Of a stretch of DNA of 64,000 bases, positions 54,183 through 62,769 are shown one piece after another. A program made the position numbers and the translations under genes. Under the pieces are notes generated by a model. It worked only from the letters and a program-made list of their open reading frames with translations, was not told the DNA's origin and searched no databases. This DNA comes from Herminiimonas sp. (GTDB taxonomy: Bacteria; Pseudomonadota; Gammaproteobacteria; Burkholderiales; Burkholderiaceae_D): assembly GCA_028292265.1 (NCBI GenBank), contig JAQGMR010000041.1:1-64000 (forward strand), given 5' to 3'. How positions within the stretch are numbered: position 1 is the stretch's first letter; every line of letters begins with the position of its first letter.

Positions 54183-55091
54183 ATGACCCGCTCCATTCCC
54201 CCATTAAATCCCCTGCGCGTATTCGAGGCCGCTGCCCGGCTCGGCAGTTTCACGCGCGCCGCCGAAGAGCTGCACGTGAGCCAGTCGGCCGTCAGCAGGC
54301 AGGTATCGATCCTCGAAGATTATTTGAACCTGAAGCTTTTCAAGCGCGAGTTGCGCGGTATCGCATTGACTGAAGCGGGGCAGGCCTACCAGAAAGAAAT
54401 TGGCCCGGCCTTCGCGCGCATTGCAATAGCCACCCAGGACTTGCTCGCCGACAGCCGGGGCGGCCCGGTAAATCTGCGCGCCTACACTACCTTCGCCGCC
54501 AAATGGCTATTGCAGCGCCTGCCGAAATTCGAGGCGGCGCACCCGGACATCCAGGTGCAGCTCTCTACCATCGTGACTCCGGTGGACTTTGAAAAAGAAA
54601 ATGTAGATGTCGCGATCCAGTTCGGCGATGGCAACTGGGACGGCGTCAATTGCGAGCGGTTGTTCGACGATAAAATTACGCCGGTTTGCAGCCCCAAGCT
54701 GCTGGAGGCCATGCCGCTACAGCGCATCGAAGATTTGAGACAGCATCGCCTGCTGCATTCGCGCTACCGCAAGACTGACTGGCCAGACTGGCTGTCCGCC
54801 GTCGGCCACCCGGAGCTTGCCGGGCAGACCGACACCATGCAATTTGCCAGTTCGATCGTCACCTATCAGGCGGCCATTGACGGCCTTGGCGTCGCCATTG
54901 GCCAGGTCGCGCTGCTGGAACAGGAACTGCAAAGCGGCCGCCTTGTACGTCCGTTTACGCAGGTGGTGCAGCGACCATTTGCCTACTACCTCCTATTGCC
55001 CCGGCGTGACTCGATTCCCGCGAAGGTCGAAAAATTCCGCACCTGGCTGCTGCAGGAAACGGCGCCGCTGCGTGAGCCAAATTCGCCGTGA
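54183..55091 (+). CDS. LysR-family regulator, GcvA-like
   Basis: A 302-residue LysR regulator. The N-terminal wHTH shows PPLNPLRVFEAAARLGSFTRA, AAEELHVSQSAVSRQVSILED and LFKRELRGIALTEAG (split here), within residues 5-65. The N-terminal PPLNALRxFEAAAR wording is typical of the GcvA subgroup. The effector domain follows. It is divergent from the LivK gene (270-base gap) and convergent with the acyl-CoA ligase gene. It may control the transport operon or the catabolic genes, or both. Confidence 0.93.
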   Translation: MTRSIPPLNPLRVFEAAARLGSFTRAAEELHVSQSAVSRQVSILEDYLNLKLFKRELRGIALTEAGQAYQKEIGPAFARIAIATQDLLADSRGGPVNLRAYTTFAAKWLLQRLPKFEAAHPDIQVQLSTIVTPVDFEKENVDVAIQFGDGNWDGVNCERLFDDKITPVCSPKLLEAMPLQRIEDLRQHRLLHSRYRKTDWPDWLSAVGHPELAGQTDTMQFASSIVTYQAAIDGLGVAIGQVALLEQELQSGRLVRPFTQVVQRPFAYYLLLPRRDSIPAKVEKFRTWLLQETAPLREPNSP

Positions 55092-55109
55092 CGGATACCG
55101 GATTCAGTA

Positions 55110-57293
55110 CTACCCAAGACGCACCAGCGCATCGACCGCCAGCACACCCTCACCGGCGTGGCGCACCAGCAAGGGATTGATTTCCGCCTCGACCACATTC
55201 AATTCCGGATGGCACGCCAGTTGTGACAGCGCGACCAGCGCGGTGGCAACTGCTTCGAGGTCGCCAGCAGGCTTGCCGCGATAGCCCGCCAGCGCCTGCA
55301 GCGCCTTGACTTCGCCGATCATTTCCCGGGCGGTATCAAGATCGACCGGCGCCATGCGCATGCTGCGGTCGCGATAGATTTCAGTCAGCACGCCGCCCGC
55401 GGCCAGCATGACGATCGGCCCCACCTGCGGGTCAACGCGATACCCGACCAGCACTTCACCCAGGCTCTTTTCCATCGACTGCAAAAGTATGCGTTCGACC
55501 GGCGCTTGCGGCAAATGGCGCGCCACGTTTTCGCGTATCTGCACTAGCGCGCGTGCCAACTCTTGCGCATCGCGGATGCCGAGCACAACCCCGCCGACAT
55601 CCGTCTTGTGCGCGATAGCGGCCGAGAGCACTTTCGCCACCATGGGATAGGCCAGCGCCACGTTTGGCGCGCCATTGACGGCATCGACTGCGACCGCAGC
55701 GGCATGGGGCACGCCGATCCGGTCGAGCAGCGCATAGGCTTCCATTTCGTCGAGCATGCGGTCGGCGCCGTCGGGTGGGACGTTGCGCGCGAGGGAATTA
55801 GCCGGGCGCGGCACGCAACGCGCAAAGGCCGCGGCGATAACGTCGGCGCAAGCCTCCGGCGTGCGGAAGGCCGGCACCCCGGCCTGCGCCAGCGTCACCA
55901 GCGCCGCATGCGCTTCCGGTACCAGGAAGGCCACCAGCGGCTTGGGGCCGTCGATGCTGTCAAGGATGGGGCGCACCGCAAGATCGGGATGGTAGCGGGC
56001 GGAGGAGCCCACAACGGCCACGACCAGGTCGAATTCGGGAGCGGCCATCATCACGTCGAGCGTTGCCTTCATCACCGTGTAGCGGGTGCCAGCAAGCGTG
56101 AGGTCGACGATCGTGCCCTCGCTGACCTGCACGCCGGCCGCCGTCAGCTTTTCGAAGGTTTCCGTGGAAGGCTTTTGCACTGTCACGCCGCGCACGCCAA
56201 GCTGGTCCACCACCATCGCTGCCCCGCCGCCTGTGGTAGTCACGACGCCGACCCGGCGCTGCCGCGGCGTGTTTGCTGAACGCGGCGCGACGCGTGACAG
56301 CAGCGGCAATCCTTCAATCAGCCCTTCCAGGGTGTCGACCCGCGCGATGCCGCAATCCTTGAGAAAGGCATCGGTCACGTCGTCTTCGCCGGCCAGTGCG
56401 CCGGTATGGGAAACCGCAAGACCGGCGGCCTGCGCCGAGCGTCCCAGCTTGTAGGCAATCACGGGCTTGCCGCGCGCGGCCGCACCCAGCGCGAAATCAC
56501 GAATCGCATCGGCGCGCCGGAGCGTTTCAAGGAACAGCAAATAGCCACCGATCTCGGGATCGTCCAGCGTGGCCGCGCAAATTTCGCCGATACCGAGATC
56601 GACTTCATTGCCCACCGAGACCAGCCCCGCGAATCCTATGCCGCGCTCCTTGCCGCGCGATACGAGCGCGCCAATCATGCTGCCGCTGTGCGAAGCCACG
56701 AAGATTTTCCCGCCTGGCATGTCCGGTTCGGCGAAGGCGGCATTGGCGGACAGCACCAGGTGTGCCGCGACGTTGACCAGGCCAAGGCTGCTCGGCCCGA
56801 CGATCCGCACGCCGGTCCGGTGGCTGATCTCGCGCAGCTTGTCATCGCGCGCCAAACCTTCGGCGCCTGCTTCGGAAAAGCCGCTCGCGAGGATAGTCAC
56901 GACTGAGACGCCAGCCCGACCGCATTCGTCGACGGCATCAATCACGGCTTCAGTCGGGGCCAGGATGTAGACATGCTCCGGCACTTCCGGCAAGGCCGCA
57001 ATCGATGGCCAGGCGCGCTCGCCCTGGACGGTGTCGCGCCGGCTGTTGATGGGGTAGATCTTGCCCCGGTAACCCGCCTTGTGCAGGAACGGCACCGGCC
57101 GACCGCTGGTCTTGGCCGGGTCGTCGGAAGCACCGTATATGGCAACGCTGCGCGGATGAAACAGTGCACGCCGCCAGTCCGCACGACCTGCCGTTTCAGC
57201 CGTTGCCGCGTTGGTGCTGCTCGCCTCGTGGGCCTGGCGGCTCTCGCCATTTTTTTCCGATTCACTGCCCGGTTCCCGCGTGGAATTCGACAA
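55110..57293 (-). CDS. ADP-forming acetate/acyl-CoA ligase
   Basis: A 727-residue single-chain ADP-forming acyl-CoA synthetase (acetate-CoA ligase family). The best start is a TTG at 57293, with AAGGAG 6-11 bases upstream; an ATG at 57323 is the alternative. The first ~45 residues are a polar extension. The CoA-binding domain has LFHPRSVAIYGASDDPAKTSG and GYRGKIYPINSRR, the middle domains carry VASHSGSMIGALV and VSHTGALAGEDDV, and the C-terminal ATP-grasp part has YPMVAKVLSAAIAHKTDVGGV (broken as AHKTDVGGVV) and VVEAEINPLLV. These enzymes convert an acid, CoA and ATP to acyl-CoA, ADP and phosphate. It is divergent from an acyl-CoA dehydrogenase gene, which probably acts next. Confidence 0.92.
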   Translation of the reverse strand: MSNSTREPGSESEKNGESRQAHEASSTNAATAETAGRADWRRALFHPRSVAIYGASDDPAKTSGRPVPFLHKAGYRGKIYPINSRRDTVQGERAWPSIAALPEVPEHVYILAPTEAVIDAVDECGRAGVSVVTILASGFSEAGAEGLARDDKLREISHRTGVRIVGPSSLGLVNVAAHLVLSANAAFAEPDMPGGKIFVASHSGSMIGALVSRGKERGIGFAGLVSVGNEVDLGIGEICAATLDDPEIGGYLLFLETLRRADAIRDFALGAAARGKPVIAYKLGRSAQAAGLAVSHTGALAGEDDVTDAFLKDCGIARVDTLEGLIEGLPLLSRVAPRSANTPRQRRVGVVTTTGGGAAMVVDQLGVRGVTVQKPSTETFEKLTAAGVQVSEGTIVDLTLAGTRYTVMKATLDVMMAAPEFDLVVAVVGSSARYHPDLAVRPILDSIDGPKPLVAFLVPEAHAALVTLAQAGVPAFRTPEACADVIAAAFARCVPRPANSLARNVPPDGADRMLDEMEAYALLDRIGVPHAAAVAVDAVNGAPNVALAYPMVAKVLSAAIAHKTDVGGVVLGIRDAQELARALVQIRENVARHLPQAPVERILLQSMEKSLGEVLVGYRVDPQVGPIVMLAAGGVLTEIYRDRSMRMAPVDLDTAREMIGEVKALQALAGYRGKPAGDLEAVATALVALSQLACHPELNVVEAEINPLLVRHAGEGVLAVDALVRLG

Positions 57294-57502
57294 GCTTTTT
57301 CTCCTTTTTTCGGTCCTGCCCATCCGCGCATTATGGCATTCTGCCTTGGGGCGACGTCTGCCGATTTGGTATGGCGTCATGCGCTTTTGTAAAGCGCGCC
57401 GCAGACATGACTTTTGGGAACCGGCACGTTCGCAATGCGAAGTTGCCGGTTCACGCCGCGCGGCGCAAAATTTGCCCACCATTCCCGACTAAAGTGAGCG
57501 CC

Positions 57503-58660
57503 ATGGATTTTCATCTCAGCGAAGAGCATCAATCTTTTTCGGACGCCGTGCGCCGCTTCGCGCGTGCCAAACTGGCGGGCGGCGCGCTGCAAAGGGCGCA
57601 TTCGGCGCGCTATCCATGGGACGCGGCGGAACTGCTATCGGAACAGGGCCTGCTCGGCATCAGCTTCCCTGAGGAAGATGGCGGCCAGGGCGGCAGCCTG
57701 ATGCATTCGGTGCTAGCGATTCAGGAAGTGGCGCAGTATTGCCCCAAGAGCGCCGACATTGTCCAGGCCGGCAACTTCGGGCCCATTCGAACCTTCGTCG
57801 AATACGCCACTCCGGACCAGAAAGCGCGCTTCCTCCCTGGCCTGCTGGCCGGCAAGACGCTGATATCCCTTGGCATGAGCGAACCGGATGCCGGCTCCGC
57901 CGTGACCGAACTCAAGACCAGCGCGCGACTGGAAGGCGAGCACTACGTCATCAATGGCAGCAAGGTGTTTTCGACCCACAGCCCGGAAGCAAACCTGTTC
58001 CTGATCTACGTGCGCTTCGGCCCTGGGGTGGACGGCATCGGCTCGGTGCTGGTTGAGCGCGACACGCCCGGCTTTTCAATCGGCGCGCCCTCGGCATTCA
58101 TGAGCGGCGAAGAATGGTGCCAGTTGTATTTCGAGGAATGCCGTATTCCGGCGGCCAATTTGCTGCTCGGCGCCGGTGGATTCAAAAAACAGATTGCGGG
58201 CTTCAACGTTGAGCGTCTCGGCAATTCCTCGCGCTCGCTGGCGCTCGGCCGCTACTGCTTCAACCAGGCACGCGAACATGCGCTAACGCGCAAGCAGTTC
58301 GGCCGCCTGCTCTGCGAATTCCAGGGCATACAATGGAAGTTTGCCGACATGGCAACGAAGCTGGACTCGGCCCAATTGCTGCTCTACCGTGCGGCGCTCG
58401 AAGGCGAACATGGCTTGCCCACCGCGCACAGCACCGCAATCGCCAAGCTGGCCTGCAACCAGGCCGGCTGGGACGTGGCCAATGAAGCCCTGCAGGTGAT
58501 GGGCGCAATGGGCTACAGCCAGGAATCGCTGGTCGAGTACTGCGTGCGGCGCATACGGGGCTGGATGATTGCAGGCGGCTCAATTGAAATGCTAAAGAAC
58601 CGTATTGCCGAAGGCGTGTTTGAGCGCAGTTTTTCGCAGCGTACGTCGAAGGCGGGATAA
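57503..58660 (+). CDS. Acyl-CoA dehydrogenase
   Basis: A 385-residue FAD enzyme that introduces a double bond into an acyl-CoA. The start is the ATG at 57503, preceded by GTGAG; the upstream part of the frame is not coding. It shows an N-terminal helical domain (MDFHLSEEHQSFSDAVRRFA), the middle-domain LISLGMSEPDAGSAVTELKTS (in parts), and the C-terminal ALTRKQFGRLLCEFQGIQWKFADM and LQVMGAMGYSQESLVE with RRIRGWMIAGGSIEMLKNRI (split). It is divergent from the acyl-CoA ligase. A perfect stem-loop (CCAGGCG/CGCCTGG, 58682-58700) lies just after the stop. Confidence 0.93.
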   Translation: MDFHLSEEHQSFSDAVRRFARAKLAGGALQRAHSARYPWDAAELLSEQGLLGISFPEEDGGQGGSLMHSVLAIQEVAQYCPKSADIVQAGNFGPIRTFVEYATPDQKARFLPGLLAGKTLISLGMSEPDAGSAVTELKTSARLEGEHYVINGSKVFSTHSPEANLFLIYVRFGPGVDGIGSVLVERDTPGFSIGAPSAFMSGEEWCQLYFEECRIPAANLLLGAGGFKKQIAGFNVERLGNSSRSLALGRYCFNQAREHALTRKQFGRLLCEFQGIQWKFADMATKLDSAQLLLYRAALEGEHGLPTAHSTAIAKLACNQAGWDVANEALQVMGAMGYSQESLVEYCVRRIRGWMIAGGSIEMLKNRIAEGVFERSFSQRTSKAG

Positions 58661-58713
58661 AGCTGCGCAGTGGCGTAGCATCCAGGCGTGGCGCGCCTGG
58701 GCAGCGCAGGAAC

Positions 58714-58762
58714 CGTCCACAATGCGGCCACGGTCCATCGTAAATGCGTCCACAATACGGCC
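58714..58762. repeat. 16-base direct repeats between catabolic genes
   Basis: CGTCCACAATGCGGCC (58714-58729) and CGTCCACAATACGGCC (58747-58762) differ at one base and are 33 bases apart, about three helical turns. They lie in the 150-base gap upstream of the D-2-hydroxyacid dehydrogenase gene, a position suited to a regulator. Confidence 0.5.
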
Positions 58763-58812
58763 CCGATCTGGCCAATATATCGCCCACAAACCAGCAGGCA
58801 AGGAACTAATCA

Positions 58813-59826
58813 ATGGCTTTAACGCAGGATGGCAAACCGCTGCACGTCCTTTTGTCGGAAAAGGCGGAAGCCGACTTCGGCGGTCGCATCGCCGAAGTCC
58901 TCGCGGGCCGGCCGCATCGCTTCGTCCACCCTGACCATCCGGTCGATGCTGACGGAGACATTGGCGCCGACCTTGCCTTGCTCACGCGCGACGTCACCGG
59001 TCTTTCCACCAAGGCCCTGCTTACACCAGCCACGGCACATTTTTATGCGCTGTTGCGCAAGGCGCGCTCGCTGCAGTGGGTGCATTCGCATTCCGCTGGC
59101 GCGGACCGCCCGATTTTTGGAGAACTGCGCCAACGCGGCGTCACCGTTACGACCTCATCGGGCGCCAACGCGGAGCCCGTAGCGCAGACCGCGGTGGCCG
59201 GCTTGCTGGCCCTGTCACGGTGCTTCCCGTCATTGATGGCGGCGCAGCGGCGTGCCGCCTGGGAACCGCTGCTCGGGCCGCGCGCGCCAAAAAACCTGCG
59301 CGGCCAGGTTGCCATCGTGGTGGGTCTTGGTCCGGTCGGTCTGGAAATCGCGAGCTTGCTGAAGGCGCTCCACTTGAATGTAATCGGCGTGCGTCGTGAA
59401 CCTCAGCCCTGCCCGCCCTGCGATACCACCATAGGCTTCGCCGACTTGTCGACAGCGCTGCCGCGGGCCGACTGGCTGGTGCTGGCCTGCCCGCTCACCT
59501 CCACTACAGAAGGCATGATTGACGCCGCGGCCATGGCACGCATGCCGGCTGGCGCGCGGATCGTCAATGTGGCGCGGGGCGAGGTCATTGTCGAAAAAGA
59601 TCTGGTCGCGGCCTTGCAGTCAGGCCATCTCGGCGGCGCCTTTCTCGATGTGTTCGAGCACGAGCCGCTGGCAAAGGATTCGCCGCTATGGGCAATGGAG
59701 AATGTGATTGCGACGCCGCACTCAGCCGGCCATGCGGCGGGCAACAACGCGGCAGTGGGCGAAATTTTTCTGGATAACCTTGCGCGCTGGCGCGACGGCA
59801 AGGCCTTGCGCAACACGGTGCCTTAA
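58813..59826 (+). CDS. D-2-hydroxyacid dehydrogenase
   Basis: A 337-residue NAD(P)-dependent dehydrogenase that interconverts a 2-hydroxyacid and a 2-oxoacid. The nucleotide-binding motif is VVGLGPVGLEIA, and the catalytic trio is visible as Arg in NVARGEVI, Glu in DVFEHEPL and His in TPHSAGH. It follows the acyl-CoA dehydrogenase by 152 bases in the same direction, with direct repeats between. An intrinsic terminator follows. The substrate is not evident; glyoxylate/hydroxypyruvate reductase-like or phosphoglycerate-like activity is possible. Confidence 0.93.
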   Translation: MALTQDGKPLHVLLSEKAEADFGGRIAEVLAGRPHRFVHPDHPVDADGDIGADLALLTRDVTGLSTKALLTPATAHFYALLRKARSLQWVHSHSAGADRPIFGELRQRGVTVTTSSGANAEPVAQTAVAGLLALSRCFPSLMAAQRRAAWEPLLGPRAPKNLRGQVAIVVGLGPVGLEIASLLKALHLNVIGVRREPQPCPPCDTTIGFADLSTALPRADWLVLACPLTSTTEGMIDAAAMARMPAGARIVNVARGEVIVEKDLVAALQSGHLGGAFLDVFEHEPLAKDSPLWAMENVIATPHSAGHAAGNNAAVGEIFLDNLARWRDGKALRNTVP

Positions 59827-59944
59827 GCTCGGCAAACCTTTGCAAAACTCGGACACGCAACCATGGCAAGGGTGCTGGACGAAGACGAGCCAAGCGTCCT
59901 TGACGCGGACAAGATTTGCACTATTTGCGGCTAGCGCCGACGAC

Positions 59945-59969
59945 CCGCGTCCGGCAGTGCGGTTTTTTT
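59945..59969 (+). terminator. Intrinsic terminator
   Basis: CCGC and GCGG (59945-59948 and 59959-59962) close a stem directly followed by seven T. A second stem, GCCGACG/CGTCCGGC, overlaps just upstream. It serves the plus-strand dehydrogenase gene and lies immediately before the end of the convergent aldolase gene. Confidence 0.5.
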
Positions 59970-59972
59970 CCC

Positions 59973-60761
59973 TTAAGTCCGATAGCTCGGGTCCATCCGG
60001 TCCAGCTTGCGCAATAACGCGGGCCATTCCATCAGGCCATACGGCCGGCGCGTGCCCGGCTGGTAATTGTTCCAGGTCGCTTCCAGCACCGGCTGCGGTA
60101 CCTTCACGAAGGGGCTGTTGCAAGCCATGGCGCCGAGTTGCGCGCGGCATGAGAGCTCCAAACGGTGCATCCAGTTGAAGGCTTCGCCGACCGTGCGGCC
60201 AACCGTTAGCACGCCATGGTTACGCAAGATCAGCGCTTCCCCCGTGCCAAGGTCGGCCACCAGCGATTCCTTTTCCGCCTCGTCCAGCACCACGCCCTGA
60301 TAGTCGTGATAGCCGATCTTGAGGAAGCGCATTGCGGTCTGGGTGAGCGGCAGCAGCCCGCATTCGAGCGAAGACACCGCCATCGAGGCCCAGCTATGGG
60401 TATGGATGACACAGTCAACCTCCGGGCGCGCTTCATGCACCGCGCTATGAATCACATATCCCGCCTTGTTGACGCCATAGTTGAGTTCGCCAAAATCCGG
60501 CTTGAACAAAACATTGCCATCCTTGTCGACTTTGATCAGGCTTGATGCCGTGATTTCTTCGTACATCATACCGTAGGCGTTTATCAGGAAAGAGCCATCC
60601 TCGCCCGGGACACGCATGGAAATGTGGTTGGCCATCATGTCGGCCATGCCGTAGTGCTCGACCAGGCGATAGCATGCGGCAAGGTCGACCCGCGCCTTCC
60701 ATTCTGCCGGGGTGCACTGCTCGCGTACCGATGCAATGCGGAGTTGTTCAATATCGCTCAT
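59973..60761 (-). CDS. Class II aldolase/adducin family protein
   Basis: A 262-residue zinc enzyme of the class II aldolase/adducin family (fuculose-phosphate aldolase fold). The start is the ATG at 60761, with GGAG upstream; a longer frame has no support. The metal-binding histidines are visible in CVIHTHSWASMAV and in LRNHGVLTVGRTVGEAF, and DMMANHISMRVPGEDGSFLIN marks the phosphate/substrate region. It is the last gene of a four-gene operon-like set (PrpD, hydrolase, dehydrogenase, aldolase). Family members cleave or decarboxylate small hydroxy-oxo acids, so the substrate may be an organic acid intermediate. No sugar-specific context is present. Confidence 0.92.
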   Translation of the reverse strand: MSDIEQLRIASVREQCTPAEWKARVDLAACYRLVEHYGMADMMANHISMRVPGEDGSFLINAYGMMYEEITASSLIKVDKDGNVLFKPDFGELNYGVNKAGYVIHSAVHEARPEVDCVIHTHSWASMAVSSLECGLLPLTQTAMRFLKIGYHDYQGVVLDEAEKESLVADLGTGEALILRNHGVLTVGRTVGEAFNWMHRLELSCRAQLGAMACNSPFVKVPQPVLEATWNNYQPGTRRPYGLMEWPALLRKLDRMDPSYRT

Positions 60762-60844
60762 GTGATTCTCCATTCTGTTGTGCCGGTCGCTGCATGAAGC
60801 CTCGCGCAGATTCGACTCTTCGGGCTGACGACTGCGTGCCGCCT

Positions 60845-61840
60845 TCACTGTACTTTTCCGCGCCACATCGGCCTAGTCAGGACTTCCGGGTTCACGACAT
60901 TTTCGGGCGTTCCCGCGCACCATGCAACGACCTGGTCAAAGGCATGGCCGAAGCCGAATTCATAGGCGTCGCGTTCAACGTGCCCGAGGTGCGGCGTACA
61001 CAGCGCATTGTCCAGCGCCAGCAGCGGATGGTTGGCGCGCACAACCGGCTCCTGCTCATAGACATCGACCGCCGCATGTCCCGGTCGCCCGGCCTTGAGC
61101 GCGGCTTCCAGCGCCCCCGGCGCGATCAGTTCTGCCCGGCTGGTGTTGACCAGCAGCGCGCCGGGCTTCATGCGAGCCAGGTCTTGCGCGGTGATTGCGC
61201 CACGGGTGGCGTCGGTCAGGCGCATGTGCAGCGAGACCACGTCCGACTGCGCCAAGAATTCCTCTTTGCTGCCAGCCGTATCGAAGCCGTCGGCGTGGGC
61301 CTTGGCCAGCGTCGACTCGCGGCCCCATACCAGCACCCGCATGCCGAATGCCTTACCGTATCCCGCGACCAGCTTGCCGATTTTGCCGTAGCCGTAAACG
61401 CCGAGTGTGGAACCGTGTAGCACCGTGCCGAGTGTGGTTTGCCAGCCGCCTTGCTTCAAGTTGGCGACCTCTTGCGGTATGTGCCGTACCGAGGCCAGGA
61501 TCAGGCCCCATGTAAATTCGGCGGTGGCATACGAGGGACGGGGAAACTGGCCGGAGCAAACTGTAATGCCGAGCCGGGTACAGGCCGCGACGTCGATATG
61601 GGGCGTGACACCGAACTGACTGATCAACTTCAGGCGTGGAAGGCGTTCAAGCAAGGCCGCGTTAACGATGGAACGCTCGCGAATCAGCACCAGCACTTCA
61701 GTGTCGGCCAGACGCGCGGCAAGTTGCTCCGTGCCAGTGACATGGTCGCTCCACACCTTGACCTCGTGTCCGCGCAGCCGCTCGAAGCAGGAAAGGGTCG
61801 GTATGGCGCCTTGATAATCGTCGAGGACCGTGATGTTCAT
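60845..61840 (-). CDS. D-2-hydroxyacid dehydrogenase, SerA-like
   Basis: A 331-residue dehydrogenase of the same superfamily as the gene at 58813 but a different subgroup. The NAD-binding motif is [15 protein letters not shown], and the catalytic residues are Arg in NTSRAELI, Glu in DVYEQEPVV and His in [15 protein letters not shown]. The N-terminus [12 protein letters not shown] resembles enzymes annotated as phosphoglycerate dehydrogenase-like. Its start overlaps the end of the hydrolase gene by 4 bases, so they are translated together. The substrate is unknown. Confidence 0.93.
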   Translation of the reverse strand: MNITVLDDYQGAIPTLSCFERLRGHEVKVWSDHVTGTEQLAARLADTEVLVLIRERSIVNAALLERLPRLKLISQFGVTPHIDVAACTRLGITVCSGQFPRPSYATAEFTWGLILASVRHIPQEVANLKQGGWQTTLGTVLHGSTLGVYGYGKIGKLVAGYGKAFGMRVLVWGRESTLAKAHADGFDTAGSKEEFLAQSDVVSLHMRLTDATRGAITAQDLARMKPGALLVNTSRAELIAPGALEAALKAGRPGHAAVDVYEQEPVVRANHPLLALDNALCTPHLGHVERDAYEFGFGHAFDQVVAWCAGTPENVVNPEVLTRPMWRGKVQ

Positions 61841-62769
61841 TGCGCTGGTTCCACTGCAATGTTGTCAGCGAACAGGCGGGCCGTGAGTTCGGCGAATGCC
61901 AGCGGGCGGTCGTATTGCAGCCAGTGTGCCGCATCCGGCATGACGGTGACGCTTTTGCCGTGCATGTTTTCGATCGTGGCCCGGCGCTCTTCGAGCGCGT
62001 GGCGCTGGTGTGGATCGTTTTGGCCCAGCAGAACATGGACCGGCATTTTCAGCGCTTCGAGGATTGGCATCAAGTGCGTGGCGCGTGACAGGCTGCGTGA
62101 TACGAAGCGGGTCTTGCGTACGCAGTACTCCAGAAGATCCAGCGCCGCTTCGCTGTCACGGTCTGGCTGGCATAGCATGAAATCGCGCAGCGTCATGCCG
62201 ATGCCGGCGCGCACGCCGTGCAGGCGGGCCTCGTTGGCGGCACGTGCCTGAATCGCTTTCACTTCATCGGATACCGGGCCAAGGCCGGGCGGGTTGATCA
62301 GCAGCAGGCGCCGGATTTCCGCCGGATGGTGCGATGCCAGCGTGGCCGCGACCACGGTGCCAAATGAAAAGGCAGCAATGTCTATCGGGGCCTCGGGTTG
62401 CTCGCTGCATTCCGCCAAGCGAATAACGCGTATGGCTTCCCATACCGGCAGTGCAATGTGGTTGATATGGGTTATGTCGTTGATCGCGTCCGATTCACCG
62501 AAACCCGGCATGTCGAGCGCAATCACGGTATGTCTGCTGGCCAGGTCTACGAAATTGGCATGCCAATGCGGCCACGCACCATGTCCGCCGTGGATCAGGA
62601 ACAGCGGCGACCCAGCGCCGCCGGCGACGTAATGCACCCGGCCGGCAGAGGTCTGCACGAAACCCTCATGGGCGCCTTGCGGCAAGGCCGGTGAACTCAC
62701 CGGTTGCGCGGCATTGGCGCCATCAGATTCGTGGTCGACGCCGATGTCCTCACCTGCTTTTTCCATCAT
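61837..62769 (-). CDS. Alpha/beta hydrolase
   Basis: A 310-residue alpha/beta-fold hydrolase. The start is the ATG at 62769 (or the adjacent ATG at 62766), with GGAGAAGG upstream; its start overlaps the stop of the PrpD-family gene. The oxyanion region is [13 protein letters not shown], the nucleophile Ser is in [12 protein letters not shown] (a variant of GxSxG), and the catalytic His is in [22 protein letters not shown] gives the acid. A C-C bond hydrolase or lactonase role in ring- or chain-cleavage pathways would fit the cluster, but the substrate is not known. Confidence 0.92.
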   Translation of the reverse strand: MMEKAGEDIGVDHESDGANAAQPVSSPALPQGAHEGFVQTSAGRVHYVAGGAGSPLFLIHGGHGAWPHWHANFVDLASRHTVIALDMPGFGESDAINDITHINHIALPVWEAIRVIRLAECSEQPEAPIDIAAFSFGTVVAATLASHHPAEIRRLLLINPPGLGPVSDEVKAIQARAANEARLHGVRAGIGMTLRDFMLCQPDRDSEAALDLLEYCVRKTRFVSRSLSRATHLMPILEALKMPVHVLLGQNDPHQRHALEERRATIENMHGKSVTVMPDAAHWLQYDRPLAFAELTARLFADNIAVEPAQ

